Assembly: GCF_023373525.1 (NCBI RefSeq)
Contig: NZ_CP097218.1
Location: 3,844,001 to 3,908,000, forward strand
Direction: 5' to 3'
Length of the DNA: 64,000 nucleotides
DNA from: Brachybacterium kimchii
GTDB lineage: Bacteria; Actinomycetota; Actinomycetes; Actinomycetales; Dermabacteraceae
Of this stretch, positions 26,293 through 35,070 are shown piece after piece. Each line of letters starts with the position of its first letter. Within the stretch, counting starts at the first letter, position 1. The translations under genes were made by a program, and so were the position numbers. Below the pieces are notes generated by a model. It saw nothing but the letters and a program-made list of their open reading frames with translations. It did not search any database and was not told the DNA's origin.

Positions 26293-27621
26293 ATGCCCGT
26301 CTGGACCCTGCACGGCGACGGCCGCTCCGTCGCCCCCGATGCGATCGTGCGCCCCGAGGAGCGCCTGGCGTGGCCGCTGACCATCGGCATCGGCGCCCAG
26401 CACGTGGTCGCCATGTTCGGCGCGACGTTCCTGGTCCCGCTGCTGACGGGCTTCCCGCCCTCGACGACGCTGCTGTTCAGCGGCATCGGCACCCTGCTGT
26501 TCCTGGCGATCACCCGCAACCGCGTGCCCAGCTACTTGGGGTCCTCCTTCGCGTTCATCGCCCCGATCACGGCCTCCACGCAGGCCGGGTCGATGTCCGC
26601 CGCCCTCGGCGGGGTGCTCGTCATCGGCATCGCGATGGCGCTGCTGGGGCTCCTCGTGCAGGCCGTGGGCACGCGCTGGATCGGGCTGCTCATGCCGCCC
26701 GTGGTGATGGGGTCGATCGTCGCCCTGATCGGCTTCAACCTCGCGCCGACGGCCTACGGGAACTTCCAGAAGTCCGCGGTCACCGCGACCATCACCCTGT
26801 TCGCCGTGGTGCTGTGCACGGCGCTGTTCAAGGGCATGCTGGGCCGGGTCTCCGTGCTGCTCGGCGTGATCATCGGGTACCTGGTCGCCGTTGCCCGCGG
26901 CGAGGTCGACTTCACCGCCTTCCACGAGGCGCACTGGCTGGGGCTGCCCCAGTTCCACCACCCCACCCTGGACCTCTCGCTGCTGCCGATGTTCCTGCCG
27001 GTGATCGTGGTGCTGCTGGCGGAGAACGTCGGCCACGTGACGAGCGTGGGGCTGATGACCGGGCGGAACCTCGACCACATGGTGGGGCGCACGCTCGCCT
27101 CCGACGGCATCGCCACGGCGCTCTCGGCCTGCTTCGGGGGCTCGCCGACCACCACCTACGGCGAGAACATCGGCGTCATGTCCGCGACCCGCGTGTACTC
27201 GACCGCCGCCTACTGGGTCGCGGGGGTCGTCGCGATCCTGCTCTCGCTCTCCCCGAAGGTGGGCGCCCTCATCAACACGATCCCGCCGGGCGTGCTGGGC
27301 GGCGTGACCTTCGTGCTCTACGGGCTCATCGGCATCGTGGGCGTGCGCATGTGGGTCGACGGGAACGTCGACTTCTCCCGCCCCAAGAACCAGATCACCG
27401 CGGGCGTCGCCCTCGTGGTGGGCATCGCGAACGTCACCTGGACCTTCGGCGGCATCCAGCTCACGGGCATCGCGCTGGGCACCCTCGCCGCGCTCGTCAT
27501 CTACCACCTGATGGCCGGGATCGGACGGCTGACCGGGACGGACCGGGCGGCGGCGCCCGCCGATGCAGCAGCGGCGCCGACGGACCACGAGCAGACGCGG
27601 CCCGTCGACCCGGAGCGGTGA
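26293..27621 (+). CDS. uracil/xanthine permease (NCS2/UraA type)
   Basis: This 442-residue nucleobase:H+ symporter has 14 helices in two inverted halves. The substrate-site marks are AENVGHVTSVGLMTGRNLD and GGSPTTTYGENIGVMSATRV, with the two Glu residues that bind uracil in UraA. The start is close to the second helix group (LAWPLTIGIGAQHVVAMFGAT). GGAG precedes ATG 26293. The upstream 154-base gap is a run of GACCCGCCG-like slippage-prone sequence with no attenuator hairpin I can defend. The GNAT gene follows 11 bases later, likely co-transcribed. Confidence 0.92.
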   Translation: MPVWTLHGDGRSVAPDAIVRPEERLAWPLTIGIGAQHVVAMFGATFLVPLLTGFPPSTTLLFSGIGTLLFLAITRNRVPSYLGSSFAFIAPITASTQAGSMSAALGGVLVIGIAMALLGLLVQAVGTRWIGLLMPPVVMGSIVALIGFNLAPTAYGNFQKSAVTATITLFAVVLCTALFKGMLGRVSVLLGVIIGYLVAVARGEVDFTAFHEAHWLGLPQFHHPTLDLSLLPMFLPVIVVLLAENVGHVTSVGLMTGRNLDHMVGRTLASDGIATALSACFGGSPTTTYGENIGVMSATRVYSTAAYWVAGVVAILLSLSPKVGALINTIPPGVLGGVTFVLYGLIGIVGVRMWVDGNVDFSRPKNQITAGVALVVGIANVTWTFGGIQLTGIALGTLAALVIYHLMAGIGRLTGTDRAAAPADAAAAPTDHEQTRPVDPER

Positions 27622-27632
27622 GGAGCGACGAC

Positions 27633-28472
27633 ATGACGGCCCCGCTCACCCGCCTCGCCACGCCCGCCGACCGCGACCTGGTCCGCACCCTGCGCCTGCG
27701 CACCCTGCAGGAGGATCCCGAGGCGTTCGGATCGACCTACGAGGGGACCCTCGAGCGCGAGCGCGAGGATCCGACCTACTGGGACCGCTTCCTCGGGCTC
27801 GGCGCATGCATCCTGGCGACCCCCGAGGGCGGCGAGGCCCCACGGGGCATCGCTCGGGTCGTCCCCGCGACGGTGCCGGGGGAGCCGGCCATGATCGTCT
27901 CGGTGTGGGTCGCCCCGGAGGCGCGCGGAACCGGTGCGGGCCGGGCCCTCATCGACGCCTGCATCGACTGGGCCGAGGAGCACCTTCCCGGGGTGCGGCT
28001 CCGGCTGCACGTGATGCGGGAGAACCCGGCCGCTCGACGGGTCTACGAGCGCTGCGGTTTCGGGGAGATCGGAGCGGATCCGGAGGACCCCGCGCAGCTC
28101 GTCATGGAGCGCCGCTCGGGCCGCGCCCTCCCCGCCGTGCTGCTGCCCACCGCGCTCGTCGCCCGCTATCGGGCCGTGGACCGGGAGGTCGTCGGCTCCC
28201 CGCATCTGGACACCCCCTCGCACCTCGATGCGATCGAGGCCGACGCGCGCGACCACGGCATCCGCACCCCGCTCGACCTCGCCTTCAACGAGCAGTTCGC
28301 GACGCTCGACGGGAACCACCGCGTGGCCGTCGCCCTGCGCCTCGGCCTCGCCCAGGTGCCCGTGCACGTCACTCGTCGGCTGCTGAGCCCCCGCCCCGAG
28401 CACGCCCGACCGGTGCGCCCCGAGGATCTCGCCGTGCTCGAGGAGGCGCTCGCGAGCGTGCAGCCCGACTGA
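27633..28472 (+). CDS. GNAT acetyltransferase fused to a ParB-like C-terminal domain
   Basis: The protein has 279 residues. The N-terminal half (about 1-155) is a complete GNAT domain: SVWVAPEARGTGAGRALIDA is the acetyl-CoA motif A and ENPAARRVYERCGFGEIG is motif B. The C-terminal half (about 165-265) resembles a ParB/sulfiredoxin-like fold, with TPLDLAFNEQFATLDGNHR followed by VAVALRLGLAQVPVHV. The DGNHR block is what ParB-like nuclease-fold ATP/CTP sites look like. GGAG 8 bases before ATG 27633 supports the start. The acceptor molecule is unknown. The fusion is uncommon. Confidence 0.85.
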   Translation: MTAPLTRLATPADRDLVRTLRLRTLQEDPEAFGSTYEGTLEREREDPTYWDRFLGLGACILATPEGGEAPRGIARVVPATVPGEPAMIVSVWVAPEARGTGAGRALIDACIDWAEEHLPGVRLRLHVMRENPAARRVYERCGFGEIGADPEDPAQLVMERRSGRALPAVLLPTALVARYRAVDREVVGSPHLDTPSHLDAIEADARDHGIRTPLDLAFNEQFATLDGNHRVAVALRLGLAQVPVHVTRRLLSPRPEHARPVRPEDLAVLEEALASVQPD

Positions 28473-28574
28473 GGTGCCGACGGGGCGGGCGCGATCGCCT
28501 GCCCGCACCGCCGGTCCTCACCGCCCCGCCGGCCCGCCCGCAGCGCCGGGCTGGGGAGTTCGCCGCGCCCCGTG

Positions 28575-28580
28575 TACGGT
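28575..28580 (+). promoter_or_regulatory. -10 box TACGGT, leaderless start of glutaminase
   Basis: TACGGT is followed by 7 bases and GTG 28588; there is no ribosome binding site. Confidence 0.5.
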
Positions 28581-28587
28581 CCGAAGG

Positions 28588-29565
28588 GTGACCAGCGCGC
28601 TCAGCACCTACTTCGACCGGCAGATGCACGTCCTCGGCTCCGCCGTGCCCGACGGCGACGTCCCCGACCTCGCCCGCCTCTCCGGTGCCCGCGAGGACCA
28701 CCTCGGCGTCGCCCTGTGCATGACCGACGGCGAGATCATGACCGCCGGAACCGACCACTGCTTCCCGATCCAGTCGATCTCCAAGGCCTTCGCCTACGGC
28801 GCCGCGATCGACCTTCACGGCCTCGAGTACGTGAACTCGATCGTCGACGAGGAGCCCACGGGCGAGCAGTTCAACGCCCTCAGCCTCGACGTGTGGACGA
28901 AGAAGCCCAAGAACCCGCTGGTGAACATCGGGGCGATCCGCACGCACGCGATGCTCGGCCCCACCCAGGGCGAGCGCACCGAGCGCCTGCGCTCCGTGCT
29001 CGAGGCCGCCGCCGGGCACACCCTCGCCCTCCACGAGGCGACCCGCCGCGAGGAGGCCCGCACGGCGGACCGCAATCTCGCGCTCGCGTACATGCTGCGG
29101 GCCGCCGGCTCGATGACCGAGGAGGCCCACGAGGTCGTCGAGGGGTACATCGAGGGGTGCGCGGTCCTCGCCTCGGTCACCGATCTCGCCGTGATGGCCG
29201 CGACCCTCGCCTCGGGCGGCACGAACCCGCTGACGGGCGAGGAGGTCTTCTCCCGCGTCGCCGCCCGCAAGACCCTCTCCGTCATGCTCACCTGCGGGAT
29301 GTACGACAACGCGGGCGACTGGGTGAGCGACGTGGGCCTGCCCGCGAAGTCCGGGGTGGCCGGCGGCATCATCGCCGCGCTGCCCTCCCGCTTCGGCATC
29401 GCGACCTACGCCCCGCAGCTGGACCTGCACGGCAACTCCGTGCGCGGCACCCTCCTGTTCGAGCGCTTCAGCGAGGACTTCGCCCTGCACATGCTCGACG
29501 GCGTCGAGCCCATGGACCTCGAGCGCCGCGCCGCCGAGATCGTCGAGGTGAGCGGGGAGCACTGA
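28588..29565 (+). CDS. glsA: glutaminase
   Basis: This enzyme hydrolyses L-glutamine to glutamate and ammonia. The 325-residue protein belongs to the serine-dependent glutaminase family, related to beta-lactamases. The catalytic S-x-x-K is S63-I-S-K66 in CFPIQSISKAFAYG. The substrate-binding blocks KNPLVNIGAI, ARTADRNLALAYML and LTCGMYDNAGDW are all there. No STAS or ankyrin tail is present, so it is the short bacterial form. The GTG start follows a -10 box at leaderless spacing. The siderophore ABC genes follow but have their own promoter. Confidence 0.94.
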   Translation: MTSALSTYFDRQMHVLGSAVPDGDVPDLARLSGAREDHLGVALCMTDGEIMTAGTDHCFPIQSISKAFAYGAAIDLHGLEYVNSIVDEEPTGEQFNALSLDVWTKKPKNPLVNIGAIRTHAMLGPTQGERTERLRSVLEAAAGHTLALHEATRREEARTADRNLALAYMLRAAGSMTEEAHEVVEGYIEGCAVLASVTDLAVMAATLASGGTNPLTGEEVFSRVAARKTLSVMLTCGMYDNAGDWVSDVGLPAKSGVAGGIIAALPSRFGIATYAPQLDLHGNSVRGTLLFERFSEDFALHMLDGVEPMDLERRAAEIVEVSGEH

Positions 29566-29687
29566 GGGCGCCGTCCCTCTCGCGCCCTCGCCTCCCCGCC
29601 GCGTCCCTCGCTCCCTCGCCCTCCCGCTGTGCCGCAGTGCACAGCTCTGAGGGCGGTCCGGGGGTGTGGTCGGACATGGGGCACGGT

Positions 29688-29693
29688 TAGGCT
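29688..29693 (+). promoter_or_regulatory. -10 box TAGGCT, leaderless start of the siderophore ATPase gene
   Basis: TAGGCT is followed by 7 bases and ATG 29701. Confidence 0.55.
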
Positions 29694-29700
29694 CTCCTTC

Positions 29701-30606
29701 ATGACGACCGATCTCCGATCGACCGCCGTCGAGGAGAGCGCCGTCCCCGCCGAGGACCTCGCCGCCGACGGACCGGGCGAGACCTCCCGGAACCCCGCAC
29801 CCCTGGACCCCGCGCGCCGGCTCGACGCCGAGGGCCTCGTGCTGCGCTACGGCCGCAGCGAGGTCGTCCACGGCGTCGACCTGCAGATCCGCCCCGGCGA
29901 GGTCACCGTTCTGCTGGGCCCCAACGGCAGCGGCAAGTCGACCGTGCTGCGCGCCGTCTCCCGCCTGCACCCGCTGACCCGTGGCGAGGTGCGCATCGCC
30001 GAGCGCGACGCGGTGCTGATGGGCGCCAAGGAGTTCGCGCGCACCCTCACCCTGTTCTCCCAGAGCCGCGGCACCCCGCAGGGCCTCACGGTGCGCGAGG
30101 TCGTCGGCTTCGGCCGTCACCCGCACCGCCGCCGCTTCGCCGGTCTCTCCGAGGCCGACGAGGCCGCGATCGAGCGCGCCATGGAGCTGACCGGCACCGC
30201 GGCCTTCGCCGCGCGCGGCGTCGGCGAGCTCTCCGGCGGCGAGGTCCAGCGCGTCTGGCTCGCCTCCTGCCTCGCCCAGGACACCGGCATCGTCCTGCTC
30301 GACGAGCCCACCAACCACCTCGACCTGCGCTATCAGATCGAGACCCTCGACCTCGTGAAGGACCTCGCGACCGAGCACGGCGCCGCGATCGGCGTGGTCC
30401 TGCACGACCTCGCCCAGGCCGCCCGCATCGCCGACCGCGTGGTGCTGCTGCGCCGCGGCGACGTCCACGCCGCCGGCACCGTCGACGAGGTCCTCACCTC
30501 GCAGCATCTCAGCGAGGTCTACGAGATACCCATCGAGACCAGCACCGATCCCGCCAGCGGACGCCGCCGGATCGAGGTCGCCGAGCGACGCCCGCGCGCC
30601 CGCTGA
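29701..30606 (+). CDS. iron-siderophore ABC transporter ATP-binding protein
   Basis: This 301-residue ATPase energises import through the double permease two genes downstream. It has Walker A GPNGSGKSTVL, signature LSGGEVQRVWL, Walker B IVLLDEPTNHLD and the D-loop typical of FepC/FhuC proteins. A variable acidic N-terminus of about 45 residues precedes the domain. It is followed by a 166-base C-rich gap before the lipoprotein gene. The substrate is most likely a ferric siderophore, based on the whole set. Confidence 0.9.
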   Translation: MTTDLRSTAVEESAVPAEDLAADGPGETSRNPAPLDPARRLDAEGLVLRYGRSEVVHGVDLQIRPGEVTVLLGPNGSGKSTVLRAVSRLHPLTRGEVRIAERDAVLMGAKEFARTLTLFSQSRGTPQGLTVREVVGFGRHPHRRRFAGLSEADEAAIERAMELTGTAAFAARGVGELSGGEVQRVWLASCLAQDTGIVLLDEPTNHLDLRYQIETLDLVKDLATEHGAAIGVVLHDLAQAARIADRVVLLRRGDVHAAGTVDEVLTSQHLSEVYEIPIETSTDPASGRRRIEVAERRPRAR

Positions 30607-30772
30607 ACTCCCGTCGTCCCGAGCGCCGCCCCCGCACCCCCTTCTGCACCCCGGTCCCGCGTCGCCCCACACTTCGCCCCGCCCCACCCCGCGCTTCGCC
30701 CCGCCGCAGCCGCCACCCGGCCGCACACCGTCCCGCCCACCCGGCCGCCCGGCCGTCATCCCCCGGAGAACC
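30607..30772 (+). other. C-rich, G-poor intergenic leader (possible Rho-binding region)
   Basis: The gap between the ATPase and lipoprotein genes is strongly C-biased; in 30661-30720 I count 37 C and 13 G out of 60 bases. It has no hairpin terminator or reading frame. Such C-rich, G-poor unstructured RNA is what Rho binds. GGAGAA precedes ATG 30773. Confidence 0.4.
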
Positions 30773-31858
30773 ATGACCACCACCTCGCTCAGGACCCTCG
30801 CGCCGACGTCCGCCTCGTCGCGCCCGTCCCCGCTGCGCCGCCTCGGCGCCGTCCTCACCCTGGGCCTCACGGCCCTCTCGCTCGCCGCCTGCGGCACCAC
30901 CGACGTCGAGGCGTCCACGGACGCCACGAAGGACGCCTCCGCCGTGTCCGAGTCCTGCGCCGACGACTCCACCTCGACGGCGACCGGCCCCGTCGAGCTC
31001 ACCGACGACTTCGGCCGCACCGTGAAGCTCGACGAGCCCGCGAAGCGCGTCGCCGTCCTCGAATGGCAGCAGACCGAGGACCTCCTCAGCCTCTGCGTGA
31101 CCCCCGTGGGCGTCGCCGACGCCGAGGGCTTCAGCACCTGGGACACCGCCGAGAAGCTGCCCGACGGCGTCACCGACGTCGGCCAGCGCGGCGAGCCCGA
31201 CCTCGACACCCTCTACGGCACGAACCCCGACCTCATCATCGTCGAGGCCTCCAGCAAGGACGACGAGATCATCGGCCAGCTCGAGGAGCGCGGAGTGCCC
31301 GTGCTCGCCACCCAGGGCGCCGACGCGAAGGACCCCATCGGGAACATGAAGGACCTGTTCTCCCTGATCGGGAAGGCGACGGGCCGCACCGAGCGGGCCG
31401 ACGCGGTCCTCCAGGAGTTCGACCAGCACCTCGCCGAGGCCAAGAAGAAGGTCGCGGACGTCGACCTGCCCACGCGCGACTTCGTCTACTTCGACGGCTG
31501 GGTCGACGGCGGCAACGTCTCCATCCGCCCCTTCGGCAAGGGCGCACTGTTCAGCGCGCTCGGCGAGCAGCTCGGGCTGAAGCCCGCCTGGACCGGGAAG
31601 ACCGACGCGATCTACGGGCTCGGCCAGACCGACATCGAGGGCCTCACCTCCGTGGGCGACGCGAACCTCTTCTACACGTCGACCGACGACCCGGCCGGCA
31701 ACTACGTCACCGAGCTCGAGAAGAACGACATCTGGACCTCGCTGCCCGCCGTCGAGGACGGCCGCGCCCACCCGTTCCCCTCGAGCATCTGGACCTTCGG
31801 CGGCCCCCGCACCTCCGAGCAGGCGGTCGACGCCTACGTCGACGCGCTCACGAAGTGA
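30773..31858 (+). CDS. iron-siderophore ABC transporter substrate-binding lipoprotein
   Basis: This 361-residue extracellular receptor is anchored by a lipid. Its signal sequence ends in the lipobox LSLAAC (Cys at about residue 43). The class III (FepB/FhuD-type) periplasmic fold follows, with DDFGRTVKLDEPAKRVAVLE, the usual opening of TroA-like siderophore receptors, and the late FPSSIWTFGGPRTSEQAVD segment. It captures a ferric siderophore and hands it to the fused permease, whose gene begins 8 bases downstream. Confidence 0.92.
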   Translation: MTTTSLRTLAPTSASSRPSPLRRLGAVLTLGLTALSLAACGTTDVEASTDATKDASAVSESCADDSTSTATGPVELTDDFGRTVKLDEPAKRVAVLEWQQTEDLLSLCVTPVGVADAEGFSTWDTAEKLPDGVTDVGQRGEPDLDTLYGTNPDLIIVEASSKDDEIIGQLEERGVPVLATQGADAKDPIGNMKDLFSLIGKATGRTERADAVLQEFDQHLAEAKKKVADVDLPTRDFVYFDGWVDGGNVSIRPFGKGALFSALGEQLGLKPAWTGKTDAIYGLGQTDIEGLTSVGDANLFYTSTDDPAGNYVTELEKNDIWTSLPAVEDGRAHPFPSSIWTFGGPRTSEQAVDAYVDALTK

Positions 31859-31865
31859 CCCGCCC

Positions 31866-34022
31866 GTGAGCCCCACGGCGAGCCCGACCACCACCCCCGA
31901 GGGCGCGGAGCGGACCCCGGCCGCGACGCCGGCCCCGGCCGCGCCCCGGCGCCCGGGCGTCGGCGCGCTGCTCGCGGGCGGCGGCGGGCTCGTCGTGCTC
32001 GCCGTGGTGCTCGTGGTCGTCGGCGCCTGGCACCTCACCCAGGGGACCTCGGGCGTCGGCCTCGGGGACCTGCTGCGCGCCGCCGTCGGGGCGGAGCCCG
32101 CCGACCGGGCGGGAGAGGGCGGCGTCCCCGTCTCCGCGATCTTCTCGGCCTCGCGCCTGCCGCGGCTGCTCGCCGGGATCGCCGTCGGCTTCGCTCTCGG
32201 CGCGGCCGGCGCCGTCCTGCAGTCCATCTCCCGCAACGCCCTCGCCTCGCCCGACACCCTCGCGGTGACCGCCGGCTCCTACCTCGCGATCGTCGCCGTC
32301 GCCGCCTTCGGACTGGCCGTGCCGATCTGGGCCTCCGGCGCCGTGGCCTTCGCCGGCGGGCTTGCCGCCGCGGGCCTCGTTCTCGCGATCTCGGGCGGTG
32401 CGGGGACCTCCACCACCCGGCTCGTGCTCGCCGGGTCCGCCGTCGCGCTCGCCCTGCAGGCCGCGACCTCCGCCCTGCTGATCCTCTTCGAGGTGCAGAC
32501 CACGGGCCTGTTCGCGTGGGGGAGCGGCTCCCTCGCCCAGCTGAACCTCGACGCCTCCCTGCGCGCCATCCCGGTGATCGCCGGGGTGCTCGTGGTGATG
32601 CTGCTGATCTCCCGGCGCCTGGACATCCTGGGACTGGGCGACGACGCCGCCTCCTCGCTCGGCATCCCCGTGCGCCGCACCCGCGTGCTCGGGATCCTCG
32701 GCGCCGTGCTGCTCACCGCGATCGCCGTGACCGTCGCCGGACCCGTCGGCTTCGTGGGACTGGGCGCGCCGGTACTCGCCCGCCTGCTCGCGGTGCTGCT
32801 GCCCGCCCTCCACCGCCACGTGCTGCTCGTCCCCGCCTCGGGACTCCTGGGTGCGCTCGTCGTCATCACGGCCGACGCGCTGCTGCGGGGCATCGCCGGC
32901 GCCGAGGCCGCCGCAAAGATCCCCACCGGCATCGCGACCTCCCTGCTGGGCGCGATCATCATGATCGTCCTGGCCCGTCGGCTGCGTGACTCGGGGCCCG
33001 CGAAGGAGCCGCCGCAGGCCCGCACCCCGCCGCGCTCCGGAAGGCGCGCCCTCGTGATCGGCGTGATCGTCCTCGCGGCGCTCGCCGGAGCCGCACTCGT
33101 CGGACTGCTCGCGGGCAGCCTCTGGCTGCGCACGGGCGACGTGCTCCTGTGGATCCAGCACGCGGCGCCGGCGCCCGTGCGGTTCGCGCTCGACGAGCGC
33201 CTCCCGAGGACCACCGCCGCGATCGTGGGCGGGGCGTCCCTCGCGCTCGCCGGCAGCGTCGTGCAGTCCACCGTCCGCAACCCGCTCGCCGAGCCCGGCA
33301 TCCTCGGCATCACCGCCGGGGCGGGCCTGGGCGCCGTGCTGGCGATCGGCGCCGGCGGCGCGGGCGGCGCGAGCAGGCCCGTGATGGTGGGCGCCGCCAT
33401 CGTCGGCGGCCTCGTCACCTTCGCCGTCATCTACCTGCTGGCCTGGCGGCGCGGCATCCGTCCCGAGCGCCTCGTGCTCGTGGGCATCGGCATGGGCTTC
33501 GCCCTCTCCTCCCTCTCCACGTTCCTGCTGCTGTGGCAGAACCCGTGGGACACGCCGCGCCTGCTCACCTGGCTCTCCGGCACCACCTACGGCCGCAGCC
33601 TCGTCGACGTCGCGATCGTCGCGATCGCCCTCGTGCTCATCGCGCCCTTCGTGCTCTCCCGCTCGCGCGAGCTCGACCTGCTCGCGCTCGACGAGGACTC
33701 CCCGCGGATCCTCGGCGTGCGCCTGGAGCACACCCGTCTCGCGGTGATCGCGTGCGCGGCCGTGCTCGCCTCGGTGAGCGTCATCGCGGTGGGCACGATC
33801 GGGTTCGTGGGGCTCGTCGCCCCGCACCTCGCGAGGGCCCTCGTCGGCGCGCGGCACGTGCGCTCCGTGCCGGTCGCGATGCTGCTGGGCGCGCTGCTGG
33901 TGAGCATCGCCGACACGATCGGCCGCACGCTCATCGCCCCCGCCCAGGTTCCCGCAGGGCTGGTGGTGGCGATCATCGGGGCGCCCTACTTCGTGTGGCT
34001 GCTCTGGCGCTCGCGCGCGTGA
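31866..34022 (+). CDS. fused double FecCD-type siderophore permease
   Basis: This 718-residue protein contains two complete FecCD permease modules joined end to end, about residues 35-365 and 395-718, each with some 10 helices. Repeated marks show the duplication: SRLPRLLAGIAVGFALGAAG in the first and ERLPRTTAAIVGGASLALAG in the second, and the ATPase-coupling GLGAPVLARLL and GLVAPHLARAL loops. This is the FhuB arrangement, so one polypeptide supplies both transmembrane halves. The GTG start is 8 bases after the lipoprotein gene. Confidence 0.92.
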   Translation: MSPTASPTTTPEGAERTPAATPAPAAPRRPGVGALLAGGGGLVVLAVVLVVVGAWHLTQGTSGVGLGDLLRAAVGAEPADRAGEGGVPVSAIFSASRLPRLLAGIAVGFALGAAGAVLQSISRNALASPDTLAVTAGSYLAIVAVAAFGLAVPIWASGAVAFAGGLAAAGLVLAISGGAGTSTTRLVLAGSAVALALQAATSALLILFEVQTTGLFAWGSGSLAQLNLDASLRAIPVIAGVLVVMLLISRRLDILGLGDDAASSLGIPVRRTRVLGILGAVLLTAIAVTVAGPVGFVGLGAPVLARLLAVLLPALHRHVLLVPASGLLGALVVITADALLRGIAGAEAAAKIPTGIATSLLGAIIMIVLARRLRDSGPAKEPPQARTPPRSGRRALVIGVIVLAALAGAALVGLLAGSLWLRTGDVLLWIQHAAPAPVRFALDERLPRTTAAIVGGASLALAGSVVQSTVRNPLAEPGILGITAGAGLGAVLAIGAGGAGGASRPVMVGAAIVGGLVTFAVIYLLAWRRGIRPERLVLVGIGMGFALSSLSTFLLLWQNPWDTPRLLTWLSGTTYGRSLVDVAIVAIALVLIAPFVLSRSRELDLLALDEDSPRILGVRLEHTRLAVIACAAVLASVSVIAVGTIGFVGLVAPHLARALVGARHVRSVPVAMLLGALLVSIADTIGRTLIAPAQVPAGLVVAIIGAPYFVWLLWRSRA

Positions 34023-34038
34023 GGAGCCGGCGAGCAGC

Positions 34039-35070
34039 TCAGACGCGCGGCGCCAGGTGGATCCCGGCGATCATGCAGCGCACCGAGCCGCCCGCCGTCT
34101 CGATCGTCGGCACCTCGACCGCGCGCACCCGGCACGAGCGCTCGATCCGGCGGACCTGATCCGGGGTGAGCGCCGCCGCGGCGGTCGCGGACATCATCAG
34201 CGAGCGCTCGCCCGCGGCGTCACTCGCGGCGCCGCCTGCGGCGCCGCCCGCCGGACCGGCAGCCGACGGGCCGGCATCCGCCGCGACCTCGAGGCAGTTC
34301 CCCGCGAAGGCCCGCACCTGGCCCTCGTCGAGCTCGACGACCTCCCTGCCGCCCGCACGCAGACGCTCCCGCACCGCCTCGCGCCGCGCCGGGTCCCGGA
34401 TCATCGAGGCACCCAGGAGGGCGACCTCGGCCCCCACGCTCATCAGCACGTTCGTGTGATAGACGGGCACGCCCGCGGCATCGGCCGCATCGAAGACGAG
34501 GGGCTCGAGACCGAGATCCGCGCACACCTCCGCCAGCAGCGTCTCGTCGAGGCGCCGCGAGCGGCACGCGAACGCCGTGCGCGTGACGTCGTCGAGCACC
34601 ATCGCCCCGGTGCCCTCGAGATAGCGCGCATCGGCCTCGCCGTCGGAGTAGTCGACGACCCTGCGCACGTGGAAGCGGGTGCGCAGGGCGGCGACGATGT
34701 CCGCGCGGCGCTCGGCGCGGCGGCTGGGCGCATACATGGGGAACAGCGCGAGCGTGCCGTCCGCGTGCGTGCTCAGCCAGTTGTTCGGGAACACGCTGTC
34801 CGGGGTCGCCGTGCCCGGGTCGTCGAACATCGTCACCGCGACGCCCGCCGCGTCGAGCGCGTCCGCGAGGCGCCCCACCTCGTCGTACGCCCGCCGGGCG
34901 AGGACGACGGGATCCACGGCCCGCGCGGCGCCGAGGGACTGGAAGGCGTTGTCGAGCGCGGTCTCCGGGTTCGCCGTGAAGTGGTGGGGCCGCACCAGCA
35001 GGGCCCGCGACGGGGACTGCACGGGGAGCGAGGGCGACGTCCGAGCGCCGGCGAGGGCCGGGGCACTCAT
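34039..35070 (-). CDS. ctlX: CtlX-type citrulline/arginine hydrolase (amidinotransferase superfamily)
   Basis: This 343-residue guanidino-modifying enzyme acts on citrulline or a related compound. The family residues are intact: PDSVFPNNW (substrate-binding Asp/Asn), EGTGAMVLDD, the catalytic His in PVYHTNVLMSVG, and the nucleophile Cys near the end in GGSVRCMIAGIH. A Gly/Ala-rich loop (about residues 265-290) is an insertion relative to what I expect. The start overlaps the ornithine cyclodeaminase stop by 4 bases (ATGA). The pairing suggests conversion of arginine or citrulline to ornithine and then proline. Confidence 0.88.
   Translation of the reverse strand: MSAPALAGARTSPSLPVQSPSRALLVRPHHFTANPETALDNAFQSLGAARAVDPVVLARRAYDEVGRLADALDAAGVAVTMFDDPGTATPDSVFPNNWLSTHADGTLALFPMYAPSRRAERRADIVAALRTRFHVRRVVDYSDGEADARYLEGTGAMVLDDVTRTAFACRSRRLDETLLAEVCADLGLEPLVFDAADAAGVPVYHTNVLMSVGAEVALLGASMIRDPARREAVRERLRAGGREVVELDEGQVRAFAGNCLEVAADAGPSAAGPAGGAAGGAASDAAGERSLMMSATAAAALTPDQVRRIERSCRVRAVEVPTIETAGGSVRCMIAGIHLAPRV

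Noticed and set aside
29687-29705. Possible DtxR/IdeR iron box (TTAGG...CCT) before the siderophore ATPase
   Set aside because: Only about 10 of 19 positions match the consensus and one half-site is missing; TAGGCT here is better explained as the -10 box of a leaderless promoter.
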